A stretch of DNA of 64,000 bases from Pseudomonas sp. GTDB taxonomy: Bacteria; Pseudomonadota; Gammaproteobacteria; Pseudomonadales; Pseudomonadaceae. Below are positions 21,230 through 30,647 of this stretch, one piece after another; within the stretch, counting starts at the first letter, position 1; the number at the start of each line of letters is the position of its first letter. The translations under genes and the position numbers were made by a program. Under the pieces are notes generated by a model, which saw nothing but the letters and a program-made list of their open reading frames with translations, searched no databases and had not been told where the DNA came from. Where the stretch lies: the NCBI GenBank assembly GCA_030603065.1, contig JAUVYN010000009.1:1-64000 (forward strand). Direction: 5' to 3'.

Positions 21230-21595
21230 TCAGCCGGCAAGCACCGCCTTGAGGGTCTTGATCAGGGTCGCTTCCTCGACCGGCTTGGTAAGATAGTCGC
21301 GCGCTCCCTGGCGCTTGCCCCATACCTTGTCGGTTTCCTGATCCTTGGTGGTCACTATGATGACCGGGATGTGGGCGGTTTCGGCGTCCTTGGTCAACTG
21401 ACGGGTCGCCTGGAAGCCATTGAGCCCCGGCATCACGATATCCATGAGAACTGCATCGGGCTTCTCCTGCCTTGCGAGGGCCACGCCGTCCGCGCCATTC
21501 TCGGCCTTCAGCACTTCGAAACCGTGCTTTTCGAGCATCCCCGTGAGCTTGTAAAGCTCTGTGGGCGAATCATCCACAACTAGAATTCGAGCCAT
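21230..21595 (-). CDS. pilH: CheY-like response regulator PilH
   Basis: A 121-residue stand-alone receiver. The acidic pocket is VDDS (8-10), the phosphoacceptor is Asp52 (VLMDIVMPG), Thr is at the VTTKD switch, and Lys sits in YLTKPVEE. The Asp52 position equals that reported for P. aeruginosa PilH. PilH acts opposite to PilG on pilus retraction and may act as a phosphate sink (family knowledge). Second gene of the operon. Confidence 0.94.
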   Translation of the reverse strand: MARILVVDDSPTELYKLTGMLEKHGFEVLKAENGADGVALARQEKPDAVLMDIVMPGLNGFQATRQLTKDAETAHIPVIIVTTKDQETDKVWGKRQGARDYLTKPVEEATLIKTLKAVLAG

Positions 21596-21631
21596 TTAAC
21601 TTCCCCGGTCTGTCAAATGGATGCAGGAGGC

Positions 21632-22048
21632 TCACGCCCCAGCTGCACCCGTCATCTTGTTATCGGCGTGCGGCACATGAGCATGAATCGCTCCCAGCAA
21701 CTCTTCCTTGCTGAAAGGTTTGGTCAGGTACTGATCGGAGCCGACAATGCGCCCTTTGGCCTTGTCGAAGAGGCCGTCCTTGCTGGACAACATGATTACC
21801 GGGGTCGAACGGAAAGCGCTGTTGTTCTTGATCAAAGCGCATGTCTGATAGCCGTCCAGCCGGGGCATCATGATGTCCACGAATATGATGTCGGGGTGGT
21901 TATCGGCGATTTTGGCCAGCGCATCGAAACCGTCAACGGCGGTTATGACGGTACAGCCGACCTTTCTGAGAAGCGTCTCCGCCGTACGACGGATGGTCTT
22001 GCTGTCATCAATAACCATGACCTTCAGGCTTTCGAAATTCTCTTCCAT
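21632..22048 (-). CDS. pilG: CheY-like response regulator PilG
   Basis: A 138-residue receiver with Asp58 as phosphoacceptor (IIFVDIMMPRLDG), acidic residues IDDS and Lys in YLTKPFSKEELL. In P. aeruginosa PilG promotes pilus extension and raises cAMP through CyaB. First gene of the chp operon; the 213-nt gap to the divergent gshB must hold the operon promoter, though I saw no convincing -35/-10 pair by eye. The array output here could meet cAMP metabolism through CyaA at 41470, which is inference. Confidence 0.94.
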   Translation of the reverse strand: MEENFESLKVMVIDDSKTIRRTAETLLRKVGCTVITAVDGFDALAKIADNHPDIIFVDIMMPRLDGYQTCALIKNNSAFRSTPVIMLSSKDGLFDKAKGRIVGSDQYLTKPFSKEELLGAIHAHVPHADNKMTGAAGA

Positions 22049-22261
22049 AACACAGCCCTTGTTATATGAGGTGGGTCGCGTTCAGGCGGCGCGGCAGCAA
22101 CCCGACCAGCCAATCCCTGTTGCGCGTACTTTTAGCATAGTTTTTCAAGCTGATCTAGAAAGCGTCGTCAGGTTGGCGCCATTGGCCCGGCTCATACGCC
22201 CTTTCACCCAGCGAGCCCCTGGCTTACACTCTCGACTCCCTTTCCAATGTGGTTGCCCACG

Positions 22262-23224
22262 ATGCAAATACGCCTCGGCATAGTCATGGATCCCATCAGC
22301 GCGATCCACTACAAAAAGGACAGCTCCCTGGCAATGCTGCTGGCAGCCCAGGCCCGGGGCTGGGAGCTACATTACATGGAGCCGCAGGACCTATATCTGA
22401 CGGACGGTCGCGCCATGGGCAGCATGCAGCCCCTCAGGGTCCGGGCCGACCCGCAGGAGTGGTTCACGCTCGGGGAAGCACGGCATCGTTCACTGGACGA
22501 AATGCATGTGATACTGATGCGCAAGGATCCGCCGTTCGATAACGAGTTTCTCTACGCCACCCACATCCTCGAGGCTGCTGAGCGCGCCGGCGTGCTGGTG
22601 GTCAATCGGCCCGCCAGCCTGCGCGACTGCAACGAAAAGCTCTTCGCCACCCAGTTCCCTCAGTGCACGCCGCCCAACACAGTGTCTCGGCGCGCAGACA
22701 TTCTGCGACATTTCGTGCAAGCGCACCGTGACGTCATTCTCAAACCTCTCGATGGCATGGGCGGATCGATGATCTTTCGCGTCCGCGAGAATGACCCCAA
22801 CCTCAGCGTGATCATTGAAACGCTCACCAATCACGGTCGTCAGCAGATCATGGCGCAGCGCTACCTGCCGGAAATCGTCGATGGGGACAAGCGTATCCTG
22901 ATGATTGATGGCGAGCCGGTGCCATACTGCCTGGCGCGGATACCGCAGCAGGGCGAAACCCGTGGCAACCTGGCGGCCGGAGGCCGGGGTGAAGCGCGGC
23001 CTTTGACCGAGAGAGACCGCTGGATCGCCGCCCAGGTTGGCCCCGAATTGCGCCGCCGCGGCCTGTGGTTCGTCGGCCTGGACGTGATCGGTGACTATCT
23101 GACCGAAATCAACGTGACCAGTCCAACCTGCATCCGAGAGATCGACGCGGCCTATCAGACCGACATCGGCGGCCGACTGATGGAACATCTTGACGCACTG
23201 CTCAAAGCGCGCCGCAGCACATAG
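22262..23224 (+). CDS. gshB: Glutathione synthetase GshB
   Basis: A 320-residue ATP-grasp enzyme adding glycine to gamma-glutamylcysteine. The N-terminus is family-typical (RLGIVMDPISAIHYKKDSS). The ATP-grasp region shows VILKPLDGMGGSMIFRV, and the metal/substrate end has GLWFVGLDVIGDYLTEINVTSP. ATG 22262 gives the usual start; an upstream in-frame codon adds only five residues. Divergent from pilG and 66 nt before the tonB gene. Confidence 0.96.
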   Translation: MQIRLGIVMDPISAIHYKKDSSLAMLLAAQARGWELHYMEPQDLYLTDGRAMGSMQPLRVRADPQEWFTLGEARHRSLDEMHVILMRKDPPFDNEFLYATHILEAAERAGVLVVNRPASLRDCNEKLFATQFPQCTPPNTVSRRADILRHFVQAHRDVILKPLDGMGGSMIFRVRENDPNLSVIIETLTNHGRQQIMAQRYLPEIVDGDKRILMIDGEPVPYCLARIPQQGETRGNLAAGGRGEARPLTERDRWIAAQVGPELRRRGLWFVGLDVIGDYLTEINVTSPTCIREIDAAYQTDIGGRLMEHLDALLKARRST

Positions 23225-23290
23225 ACATTTGCCGGGATGCGGGGCAGACTGCCGGTTTGGACGTCAGTTGCCCCACTTCCTGCAGACAGC

Positions 23291-24193
23291 ATGAACACAG
23301 CCGCCAAGATTCCCACGCCCGCTACCGAACAGGCCAGCGTCACCGCCCGCGACCGCCTCGGCTTCACGCTGTTTCTGGCGGCCGTACTGCATGCTCTGGT
23401 GATTCTGGGGATCACCTTCGACCTGCCCCCTCCAGGAGAGATGTCCAGGTCGCTGGAAATCACCCTGGCGACACAACCGGCCGATCGCGCGCCCCAGCAG
23501 GCCGACTATCTTGCGCAGTTCCACCAGGAGGGTAGTGGCACGCTGGATGAAAAAGCGGCACCGAGCACCACCGAGCAGGCGCCCTTCCAGGATAGCGAAA
23601 TCAATCAGGTCACTCCGGCGCAAGAGACGGCCGCCCCCCCACCCGAACCGATTCAGCCGCGGCAAGTGGTGACAACCACCGCCCGGCAACCCGAACGGGT
23701 CTTGCGTACACCAGAAGTCCCTGAGCCGGTGGAAACTCCCCGCCCCGTGCAACGCTTCGACATGTCACGCCTGTCCGAGGAAATCGCCAGCCTCGAGGCG
23801 CAACTGGCCGAAGAAGCCCAGCAGTACGCCAAGCGCCCGAGAGTACATCGGCTGAACGCGGCGTCGACCATGCAGGACAAGGGTGCCTATTACAAGGATG
23901 CCTGGCGGCGGAAGGTCGAACGCATCGGCAACCAGAATTACCCGGCGGAAGCACGGGAGCAGCGCATTTACGGCAGCCTGCGAATGCTTGTAGCCATCAA
24001 CCGAGACGGTACTCTGCGCGAGGTGCGCATACTCGAGAGTTCCGGCCACCGCGTACTGGACAATGCGGCCCTGCGCATCGTCCGGCTGGCCTCGCCCTAC
24101 GCCCCCTTCACCGGCGACCTGATGGATGTCGATGTGCTCGAAATCATTCGCACCTGGCGCTTCGAGCCGGGCGATCGCGTTTCGAGTTTCTGA
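23291..24193 (+). CDS. tonB3: TonB-family energy transducer (TonB3-like)
   Basis: A 300-residue protein with one N-terminal membrane anchor (~22-44, LGFTLFLAAVLHALVILGI), a Pro/Glu-rich spacer and a coiled stretch (SRLSEEIASLEAQLAEEAQQ). A C-terminal TonB domain (~205-300) contains NYPAEAREQRIYGSLRML and ends RTWRFEPGD. No exbB/exbD neighbours are present. Position between gshB and algH matches P. aeruginosa tonB3, which has been linked to twitching motility rather than siderophore uptake. Start ATG 23291 precedes the basic cytoplasmic tail; the upstream frame is unrelated. Confidence 0.88.
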   Translation: MNTAAKIPTPATEQASVTARDRLGFTLFLAAVLHALVILGITFDLPPPGEMSRSLEITLATQPADRAPQQADYLAQFHQEGSGTLDEKAAPSTTEQAPFQDSEINQVTPAQETAAPPPEPIQPRQVVTTTARQPERVLRTPEVPEPVETPRPVQRFDMSRLSEEIASLEAQLAEEAQQYAKRPRVHRLNAASTMQDKGAYYKDAWRRKVERIGNQNYPAEAREQRIYGSLRMLVAINRDGTLREVRILESSGHRVLDNAALRIVRLASPYAPFTGDLMDVDVLEIIRTWRFEPGDRVSSF

Positions 24194-24251
24194 ATACGGG
24201 TCCCGAAGCGTCGCCCTTGCAGGGGCCGGCGCTTGCCCCAATACTATAGGC

Positions 24252-24821
24252 ATGACCCAGACCTCTTCGAGTTACCTTTCGCACCACTTCCTGATTGCCA
24301 TGCCCCACATGGCCGATCCGCGTTTTGCGCATACCCTCATATATCTCTGTGACCACAGTCCGGACGGGGCGATGGGTCTGGTGGTGAATCAGCCGAGCGG
24401 GCTGACCATGAGCGATATCCTCGAGCAGACTTCACCGGAACTGGAAGTGCCCGCTAAGACGGGCGCCCAGCCGGTTTACAACGGGGGGCCGATTCAGACC
24501 GAGCGCGGCTTCGTGTTGCATGGCGGCCCCCATCAATGGGAAGCAAGCCTTGATCTGGGTCGCCTGCAACTGACTACCTCGCGGGACATCCTCGTGGACA
24601 TGGTACGCGGCCAAGGCCCCCGGCAGGCACTGGTAGCTCTGGGCTACGCGGGCTGGGAAGCTGGCCAGCTCGACCAGGAGCTGATCGAGAACGTCTGGCT
24701 GAGCTGTCCCGCTGACCTGGATATCCTGTTTTCCCTGCCTAGCGAACAGCGTCTCGGCGCAGCGGCCCGCTCACTCGGCATCGAGCTCAGCCTGCTGACC
24801 AGCCAGGCAGGGCATGCCTGA
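24252..24821 (+). CDS. algH: YqgE/AlgH family protein
   Basis: A 189-residue member of the AlgH/UPF0301 family. Conserved segments: HHFLIAMPHMADPRFAHTLI, DGAMGLVVNQPSG, YNGGPIQTERGFVLH and ALGYAGWEAGQLDQEL. Biochemical role is unsettled; in Pseudomonas it influences alginate and virulence traits. ATG 24252 starts just before the first conserved block. Its TGA overlaps the ATG of ruvX by one base (TGATG), so the two are translationally coupled. Confidence 0.93.
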   Translation: MTQTSSSYLSHHFLIAMPHMADPRFAHTLIYLCDHSPDGAMGLVVNQPSGLTMSDILEQTSPELEVPAKTGAQPVYNGGPIQTERGFVLHGGPHQWEASLDLGRLQLTTSRDILVDMVRGQGPRQALVALGYAGWEAGQLDQELIENVWLSCPADLDILFSLPSEQRLGAAARSLGIELSLLTSQAGHA

Positions 24822-25258
24822 TGACGACAGCAGTACGTGTTCTGGGCTTCGATTACGGCACCCGGCAGATCGGCATCGCCTCGGGCCAGAGCCTAACCGG
24901 AAGCGCTGACCCGGTCACCGTGATTCGCGCCCGGGACGGCATCCCCGACTGGGATGAAATAGGCCGGCTCATAAGCGAGTGGCGTCCGGATGCGCTGGTA
25001 GTCGGTTTGCCCCTGAATATGGATGGCAGCCCCAGCGACATGAGCGCCCGCGCAGAAAAGTTTGCCCGGCGGCTGGAGGGCCGCTTCCACCTGCCCGTCC
25101 ACCGAGTGGATGAGAGGCTCTCCACCTTCGAAGCCAAGCAGACGCTCAAGGACCAGGGCCGCACTCCCACCAGTTACCGTACCGATCCGGTAGACGGCAT
25201 TGCAGCCGCATTATTGCTGCAGACCTGGCTCGGCAGCCTGCCCAAGGAGACTCAATGA
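24821..25258 (+). CDS. ruvX: Putative pre-16S rRNA nuclease RuvX/YqgF
   Basis: A 145-residue RNase H-fold protein implicated in maturing the 16S rRNA 5' end. The catalytic Asp motif [13 protein letters not shown] is at residues 8-20, followed by [13 protein letters not shown], the Glu of [12 protein letters not shown], and the C-terminal [13 protein letters not shown] with the last acidic residue. It overlaps algH by 1 nt and pyrR by 4 nt (ATGA), so it belongs to the algH-ruvX-pyrR-pyrB-pyrC' transcript. Confidence 0.95.
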   Translation: MTTAVRVLGFDYGTRQIGIASGQSLTGSADPVTVIRARDGIPDWDEIGRLISEWRPDALVVGLPLNMDGSPSDMSARAEKFARRLEGRFHLPVHRVDERLSTFEAKQTLKDQGRTPTSYRTDPVDGIAAALLLQTWLGSLPKETQ

Positions 25259-25761
25259 TCGATCTTCCCGACGTGGAAACCCTGCTTGCCAGAATGGCCG
25301 GCGAACTGGACCAGTACCTGCAGCAACACGAACGCGGTGAGCCCGCCTTTGTCGGCATACACACCGGTGGCGTCTGGCTGGCTGAACGCCTGCGCGATGC
25401 CTGTCGGCCCGATGCCCCGCTCGGAACCCTCGACATTGCCTTTTACCGTGACGATTTCGAGCAGCAGGGACTGCCGCAGCGGGTTCGCCCCTCCGAGCTC
25501 GCCTTCGGCATCGATGGTCGACATCTGGTGCTGGTCGATGATGTGCTGATGACCGGACGTACCATTCGCGCCGCCCTGAACGAGCTATTCGACTATGGCC
25601 GGCCGGCCTCGGTAACACTGGTCGCCCTGCTCGACATCGAGTCACGAGAGCTGCCGATCCGAGCCGACGTGCTGGGTGCCAGCCTCAATCTGCCGGCAGG
25701 CCACCGGGTGAAGCTTACCGGCCCCACCCCGCTTGCGCTGACCCTCAATCAAGTCGACTGA
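25255..25761 (+). CDS. pyrR: PyrR bifunctional protein (uracil phosphoribosyltransferase type)
   Basis: A 168-residue type I phosphoribosyltransferase. The PRPP loop is [17 protein letters not shown] near residues 91-107, and [13 protein letters not shown] is the N-terminal PRTase segment. In Bacillus PyrR binds pyr mRNA; in pseudomonads a regulatory role on pyrB has been proposed. I see no attenuator-like hairpin before pyrB (only 7 nt separate them), so RNA-level control of pyrB at that junction is unlikely. Confidence 0.93.
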   Translation: MIDLPDVETLLARMAGELDQYLQQHERGEPAFVGIHTGGVWLAERLRDACRPDAPLGTLDIAFYRDDFEQQGLPQRVRPSELAFGIDGRHLVLVDDVLMTGRTIRAALNELFDYGRPASVTLVALLDIESRELPIRADVLGASLNLPAGHRVKLTGPTPLALTLNQVD

Positions 25762-25768
25762 GAGCCCC

Positions 25769-26761
25769 ATGAGCCGAACCAGCCAACTGCAACTGAACCA
25801 CCTGGGCCAACTGCGGCACTTTCTGTCGATTGAAGGCCTGTCGCGGGAACTGCTGACCGAACTGCTGGACACCGCCGATTCCTTTCTCGAAGTCGGTGAG
25901 CGCGCGGTGAAGAAGGTGCCGCTGCTACGCGGCAAGACCGTGTGCAACGTCTTCTTCGAGAACTCCACTCGGACCCGTACCACCTTCGAACTGGCGGCCA
26001 AACGGCTGTCAGCCGACGTGCTGAATCTGAACATCTCGACCTCTTCGACCAGCAAGGGCGAAACGCTTTACGACACCCTGCGCAACCTCGAAGCCATGGC
26101 CGCCGATATGTTCGTGGTTCGCCACGGCGACTCGGGGGCAACCCATTTCATCGCCGAGAAGGTCTGCCCCGACGTTGCCATCATCAACGCCGGCGATGGC
26201 AATCATGCGCACCCGACCCAGGCAATGCTCGACATGCTAACCATCCGCCGCCATCGCGGGGGCTTCGAGAACCTGTCGGTGGCTATCGTAGGCGACATTC
26301 TGCATTCTCGGGTCGCCCGTTCGAACATGCAGGCGCTGCACACTCTCGGCTGTCCCGACATTCGCGTCATCGCCCCGCGTACGCTACTGCCCAATGGCAT
26401 CGAACAGTATGGCGTTCGGGTCTTCAACGACCTGCGCGTCGGCCTGCGCGACGTCGACGTAGTGATCATGCTGCGCCTGCAGAAGGAACGCATGCAAAGC
26501 GGCCTGCTGCCAAGCGAGGGCGAGTTCTATCGCCTGTACGGCCTGACCCAGGAAACCCTCGCACTGGCCAAACCCGATGCGCTGGTGATGCACCCCGGCC
26601 CGATCAATCGGGGCGTCGAGATCGAATCGGCAGTGGCCGATGGCGCGCAGTCGGTGATTCTCAATCAGGTCACCTATGGCATCGCCGTACGCATGGCCGT
26701 AATGTCCATGGCAATGGCCGGTCAGAATACCCAGCGCCAGCACAACCAGGAAGCTCACTGA
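25769..26761 (+). CDS. pyrB: Aspartate carbamoyltransferase catalytic subunit
   Basis: A 330-residue enzyme making carbamoyl-aspartate, the committed step of pyrimidine synthesis. The carbamoyl-phosphate motif [13 protein letters not shown] is at about residue 60, [13 protein letters not shown] near 113, and [14 protein letters not shown] near 150. As usual in pseudomonads the N-terminus is extended and the next gene, 1 nt downstream, encodes an inactive dihydroorotase-like subunit that assembles with PyrB. No pyrI is present. Confidence 0.96.
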   Translation: MSRTSQLQLNHLGQLRHFLSIEGLSRELLTELLDTADSFLEVGERAVKKVPLLRGKTVCNVFFENSTRTRTTFELAAKRLSADVLNLNISTSSTSKGETLYDTLRNLEAMAADMFVVRHGDSGATHFIAEKVCPDVAIINAGDGNHAHPTQAMLDMLTIRRHRGGFENLSVAIVGDILHSRVARSNMQALHTLGCPDIRVIAPRTLLPNGIEQYGVRVFNDLRVGLRDVDVVIMLRLQKERMQSGLLPSEGEFYRLYGLTQETLALAKPDALVMHPGPINRGVEIESAVADGAQSVILNQVTYGIAVRMAVMSMAMAGQNTQRQHNQEAH

Positions 26762-26762
26762 C

Positions 26763-28034
26763 ATGCGACTGACCATCGAAGGCGCCCGGGTCATCGACCC
26801 TGCCAGCCAACTCGACCAGCTAACCGATCTGCACATCGCCGATGGCCGCCTGGAAGCCATCGGGCCAGCTCCCGAAGGCTTCGTTGCCAGTCAGGTCATC
26901 GATGCCCGCGGCCTGATCGCCAGCCCCGGCCTGGTTGACCTGCAGGTCAGCCTGCGCGAGCCAGGCCAGTCACGCAAGGGCAGCATTGCCAGTGAGACCC
27001 GGGCGGCCGCCTCGGGTGGCGTGACCAGCCTGTGCAGCACGCCAGATACCCGACCGGTGCTGGATACCCCGGCTGTCGCCGAACTGATCCTGGACCGCTG
27101 CGAAAAAGCGGGCCAGGTAAGGGTATTTCCCATAGGCGCGCTGACGCGCGGATTGGAAGGAGAGCACCTGAGCGAACTCGTCGCCTTGCGTGACGCGGGC
27201 TGCGTCGCCTTCACCCAGGGGCTGACACCGATGCGTAGCAACCGTATCCTGCGGCGGGCGCTGGAGTATGCAGCAGGCTTCGATCTACCCATCATCTTCC
27301 GCCCGCAGGATCCTGACCTGGCCGAGGGCGGTCTGGCACATGAAGGCCCGACCGCGGCCCGTCTGGGGCTGGTCGGCATACCGGAAACCGCCGAGACCGT
27401 AGCACTGGCCAGAGATCTGCTGCTGGTCGAGCAGACCGGCGTTCGTGCCCATTTCAGCGGGCTCAGTTGCGCCCGCTCGATGGACATGCTCGCCGATGCC
27501 CAGTCCCGGGGTCTCCCGATCACCGCCGATGTCGCCATGTATCAGCTGTTGTTGAGCGACGAGGATTTGGAGGGGTTTTCCAGCCTCATGCACGTGCAGC
27601 CCCCACTGCGCAGCCGAAGTGACCGCAACGCACTGCGTCAGGCCGTTGCCAGCGGCGTGGTACAGGCGATCTCATCGCATCACCAGCCCCATGAGCCGGA
27701 GGCCAAGCGAGTACCCTTCGCGGCTTCGGCGCCCGGCATCAGCAGTGTCGAAGTGCTCCTGCCGCTGGCACTGACGCTGGTCGCCGATGGGCTGCTGGAA
27801 TTGCCCGCGCTGCTGGCACGCCTGACCTGCGGCCCAGCGGATGCACTCCAGCTGCCCGCCGGACGCCTCGCCGTGGGCGAGCGGGCTGATCTGACCCTGT
27901 TCGATCCGGCGCGCTCCAGCGCGGTAGGCTCCAACTGGTTGTCGAAGGGCGCCAATTGTCCTTTCATAGGCCTAGGGGTGCCCGGGGCGATTACCCACAC
28001 CCTGTGTGACGGGCGGCTGGTCTATCAGGCATAA
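26763..28034 (+). CDS. pyrC': Inactive dihydroorotase homologue PyrC'
   Basis: A 423-residue amidohydrolase-fold protein, structural partner of PyrB in the pseudomonad ATCase dodecamer. Active dihydroorotases carry a zinc-binding D-H-V-H-L-R motif. Here the equivalent segment GLVDLQVSLREPG has Gln61 and Ser63 in place of both histidines, so catalytic zinc binding is lost. Overall fold markers remain (GLIASPGLVDL at ~50-60, late DGRLVYQA). It ends 44 nt before siaA with no clear terminator, so read-through into the sia operon is plausible. Confidence 0.93.
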   Translation: MRLTIEGARVIDPASQLDQLTDLHIADGRLEAIGPAPEGFVASQVIDARGLIASPGLVDLQVSLREPGQSRKGSIASETRAAASGGVTSLCSTPDTRPVLDTPAVAELILDRCEKAGQVRVFPIGALTRGLEGEHLSELVALRDAGCVAFTQGLTPMRSNRILRRALEYAAGFDLPIIFRPQDPDLAEGGLAHEGPTAARLGLVGIPETAETVALARDLLLVEQTGVRAHFSGLSCARSMDMLADAQSRGLPITADVAMYQLLLSDEDLEGFSSLMHVQPPLRSRSDRNALRQAVASGVVQAISSHHQPHEPEAKRVPFAASAPGISSVEVLLPLALTLVADGLLELPALLARLTCGPADALQLPAGRLAVGERADLTLFDPARSSAVGSNWLSKGANCPFIGLGVPGAITHTLCDGRLVYQA

Positions 28035-28078
28035 TGGCACTTTGTTTCGCCGTCACAGATTGAAAGGATGACAACTCG

Positions 28079-30067
28079 ATGGCAGCCCTCGGTCTGCGCG
28101 GTAAATCGCTCCTGGCTCTGCTGTTCGCCTGTCTGCTTGCCCTGCTGCCTGCCGCCGCCATCGGCTGGATGGCGTTACAGGGCGCGCAACAGTACTTCGG
28201 TGAGGCCTACGCCCGCAACGCGACACTGCTGAACCGGGAGCGCATCCGTGCGCCCATTACCCGCGAACTCGCGCTTTCACTTCGGCTGGCCGATTCCGAG
28301 GTAACACGGCAGTGGCTGCTGGATGAGGACGATCCCGCCAAGCGCGACCTGTTCTTCCGGGAGGCCGAGCGCTATCGCAGGGACTTTCGTGATCATGCGT
28401 ATTTTCTCGCCAGCACACAGAGCCTGGCTTACTACTTCAACAGCGACTCCGAGCCCTTCAGCAGCGAACCTCGCTACCGGCTGAACCGGGAAGCCGATGC
28501 AGACCGCTGGTTTTTCAGTACCCTGCGCGACACCGAATCCTTCAACATCAATGTCGACTACAACCCCGCTCTGAACACCACCAAGGTCTGGTTCAATATT
28601 CTGGTGCGCGATCACGCAGGCCAGACCATCGGCCTTGCCGGTTCCGGTCTCGACCTGACCTCATTCGTCGAGGAGTTTCTGGCCAGCGGTGAGCCTGGCG
28701 TAACGCCGATGATCATCGACATCAATGGGGCGATTCAGGCTCACCCTGACCCAGCGTTGATTGCCTTGAATTCCGGTGCAGATGGCAGTCAATCAGGCGA
28801 GGGGCTTTCCGCACTCCTCGGCAACGGGGATGAGGGCAGGCTACGCAGCGCCATGCTCGAAGCCCAGGCCAGCCCCGGCAGCGTTGCGGTACGTCAGGTT
28901 CAGCTGGATGGCCGGGAGCAGCTGCTGGCACTCACGTTCGTTCCGGAACTTGGCTGGTACGTCGTCCATGGCGTCGATCTGGATAGCACCCAGGTCATCG
29001 AAGGACGATGGTTCCTGCCACTGATGATCGCGCTGATCGGTCTGGTCACCGCGCTGGTGCTGCTGTTTATCTTTGCCATCGAGCGACTGCTGCTCAAGCC
29101 CCTGCGTCAGTTGCGCCAAGGCGCCCAGGCACTGGCGGCAGGTGAGTACGACGTCAAGATGCCCAGTAGTCGCGACGATGAAATCGGCGAACTGAGCACC
29201 GCCTTCGGCGTCATGGCGCAGAAAGTCCGCGATCACACTCAGCAGCTTGAACTTCGGGTTAGCGAGCGCACTCGGGAACTCGAACAGGCCAACCGCGAGA
29301 TGGCGTCAGCGCACAAGAAAATCGACGATTCAATCGATTATGCGAGCCTGATTCAGCGCTCCATTCTGCCCAACAGAGAGCTGGTGAACATGCTCGGCGA
29401 GCGCCACGCCGTGCTCTGGCGGCCGAGAGATGTGGTCGGTGGGGACTTCTATATCTTCCGCAACGCAGGCGGGAAATGCCTGTTCGGGGTGGTCGATTGT
29501 GCCGGCCACGGCGTTCCCGGCGCCTTGATGACCATGCTCGCCCATGCCGCGCTGGACCAGGCGATCAGCGACTGCGGCCTGAATGATCCCGCGGCGATTC
29601 TCACTCGAACCGACGACATCGTTCGCAGCATGCTCGGAGAATCGAGGGAAAGCCAGGCATTGGCCACCAATATGGATGTCGGGCTGGCACTGGTTGACCT
29701 CGATCAACGCCGACTGGTATTCGCAGGCGCTAAAATCGCCCTGTATTTCAGCGACGGCGTCGAGGTTCGTCAGCTTCCAGGCGCCCGCCGCGCACTCGGA
29801 GACAAGCGCCGCGGCGAATACGCCAATCATGAACTGCCCCTGCAGGCCGGTCAGACCTTCTATCTATGCACCGACGGCTTTCTCGATCAGGCTGGCGGGG
29901 AGGAAGGCTTCGGCTTTGGCAACGGGCGCTTTGCCGAGATGCTGCGCGCCCATGCCAGCCTTCCGCTGGCAGAGCAGAGCAAGGCTTTCAGCAGCACCCT
30001 GGCGGCGTATCAGGGTGAATATCCGCAGCGTGACGACATCACGATGCTTTGCTTCCGGTTCGACTGA
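28079..30067 (+). CDS. siaA: SiaA-type membrane PP2C-like phosphatase
   Basis: A 662-residue sensor phosphatase. Membrane segments lie at about residues 8-32 and 310-333 with a large periplasmic cache-like sensor between. A HAMP linker, a short coiled region and a SpoIIE/PP2C-type domain follow, with the metal-binding acids in WRPRDVVGGDFY (~445), FGVVDCAGHGVPGA (~470) and CTDGFLDQAGG. In P. aeruginosa SiaA dephosphorylates SiaC, which frees it to activate SiaD. An AAGGATG-type ribosome site precedes ATG 28079. First of four tightly spaced genes. Confidence 0.9.
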   Translation: MAALGLRGKSLLALLFACLLALLPAAAIGWMALQGAQQYFGEAYARNATLLNRERIRAPITRELALSLRLADSEVTRQWLLDEDDPAKRDLFFREAERYRRDFRDHAYFLASTQSLAYYFNSDSEPFSSEPRYRLNREADADRWFFSTLRDTESFNINVDYNPALNTTKVWFNILVRDHAGQTIGLAGSGLDLTSFVEEFLASGEPGVTPMIIDINGAIQAHPDPALIALNSGADGSQSGEGLSALLGNGDEGRLRSAMLEAQASPGSVAVRQVQLDGREQLLALTFVPELGWYVVHGVDLDSTQVIEGRWFLPLMIALIGLVTALVLLFIFAIERLLLKPLRQLRQGAQALAAGEYDVKMPSSRDDEIGELSTAFGVMAQKVRDHTQQLELRVSERTRELEQANREMASAHKKIDDSIDYASLIQRSILPNRELVNMLGERHAVLWRPRDVVGGDFYIFRNAGGKCLFGVVDCAGHGVPGALMTMLAHAALDQAISDCGLNDPAAILTRTDDIVRSMLGESRESQALATNMDVGLALVDLDQRRLVFAGAKIALYFSDGVEVRQLPGARRALGDKRRGEYANHELPLQAGQTFYLCTDGFLDQAGGEEGFGFGNGRFAEMLRAHASLPLAEQSKAFSSTLAAYQGEYPQRDDITMLCFRFD

Positions 30068-30088
30068 CCGAAGCCCCAAGGAGGCGCA

Positions 30089-30631
30089 ATGGAACATCTT
30101 GACCTGTTCGCGATGCGCGAACGCTTTAATGACCAACAAATCATGCTGTGCTTCAACGGGCCCATTTCACGCAGCCTGATCGAGGAAATCGGCAATGCGC
30201 TGCGCAACTACCTTTCGGCAGAACATGCTCACCCCTCTGCCGCCATGGACGTGTTTGCCGTGTACATCGAGATGACTCAGAACATCAGCCATTACGCTCG
30301 TCTCAAGGACTGGACCGAGCAGGAGGCGGGCGCCACCGTGGTGGTCTCGCGCAACGACGATGGCCGTTACGTAGTCTCCGCCGGCAATCTCGTCGACATG
30401 CCAGACGGCCAGCAATTGATGGAAGCGGTGGAGCAACTGGCGCAGATGGACAAGAGTCAGCTGAAGGCGGCTTACAAGGAGCAGCTGCGCCGTCCTCGGG
30501 AGGCGGAAAAGACCAGCGGAGCAGGCCTGGGCCTCATAGACATCGCACGCAAGGCCAGCGAGCCCCTGAAGGCATCACTGAAAAACGTTGCAGACGGGCG
30601 CGGCTTCTTCAGTCTGCGCGCCGTGATCTGA
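30089..30631 (+). CDS. siaB: SiaB-family protein kinase
   Basis: A 180-residue GHKL-like kinase. In P. aeruginosa SiaB phosphorylates SiaC on Thr68, opposing SiaA. Visible support: the segment DVFAVYIEMTQNISHY in the N-box position, and the C-terminal glycine loop TSGAGLGLIDIARKAS. A strong AAGGAGG ribosome site lies just upstream; it begins 21 nt after siaA. The family lacks a classical dimerisation/His domain, consistent with a Ser/Thr kinase. Confidence 0.88.
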   Translation: MEHLDLFAMRERFNDQQIMLCFNGPISRSLIEEIGNALRNYLSAEHAHPSAAMDVFAVYIEMTQNISHYARLKDWTEQEAGATVVVSRNDDGRYVVSAGNLVDMPDGQQLMEAVEQLAQMDKSQLKAAYKEQLRRPREAEKTSGAGLGLIDIARKASEPLKASLKNVADGRGFFSLRAVI

Positions 30632-30647
30632 TACAAGAGCTATTCAC

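Noticed and set aside
25255..25768. PyrR-binding attenuator before pyrB
   Set aside because: pyrR and pyrB are 7 nt apart and no terminator/antiterminator pair fits there.
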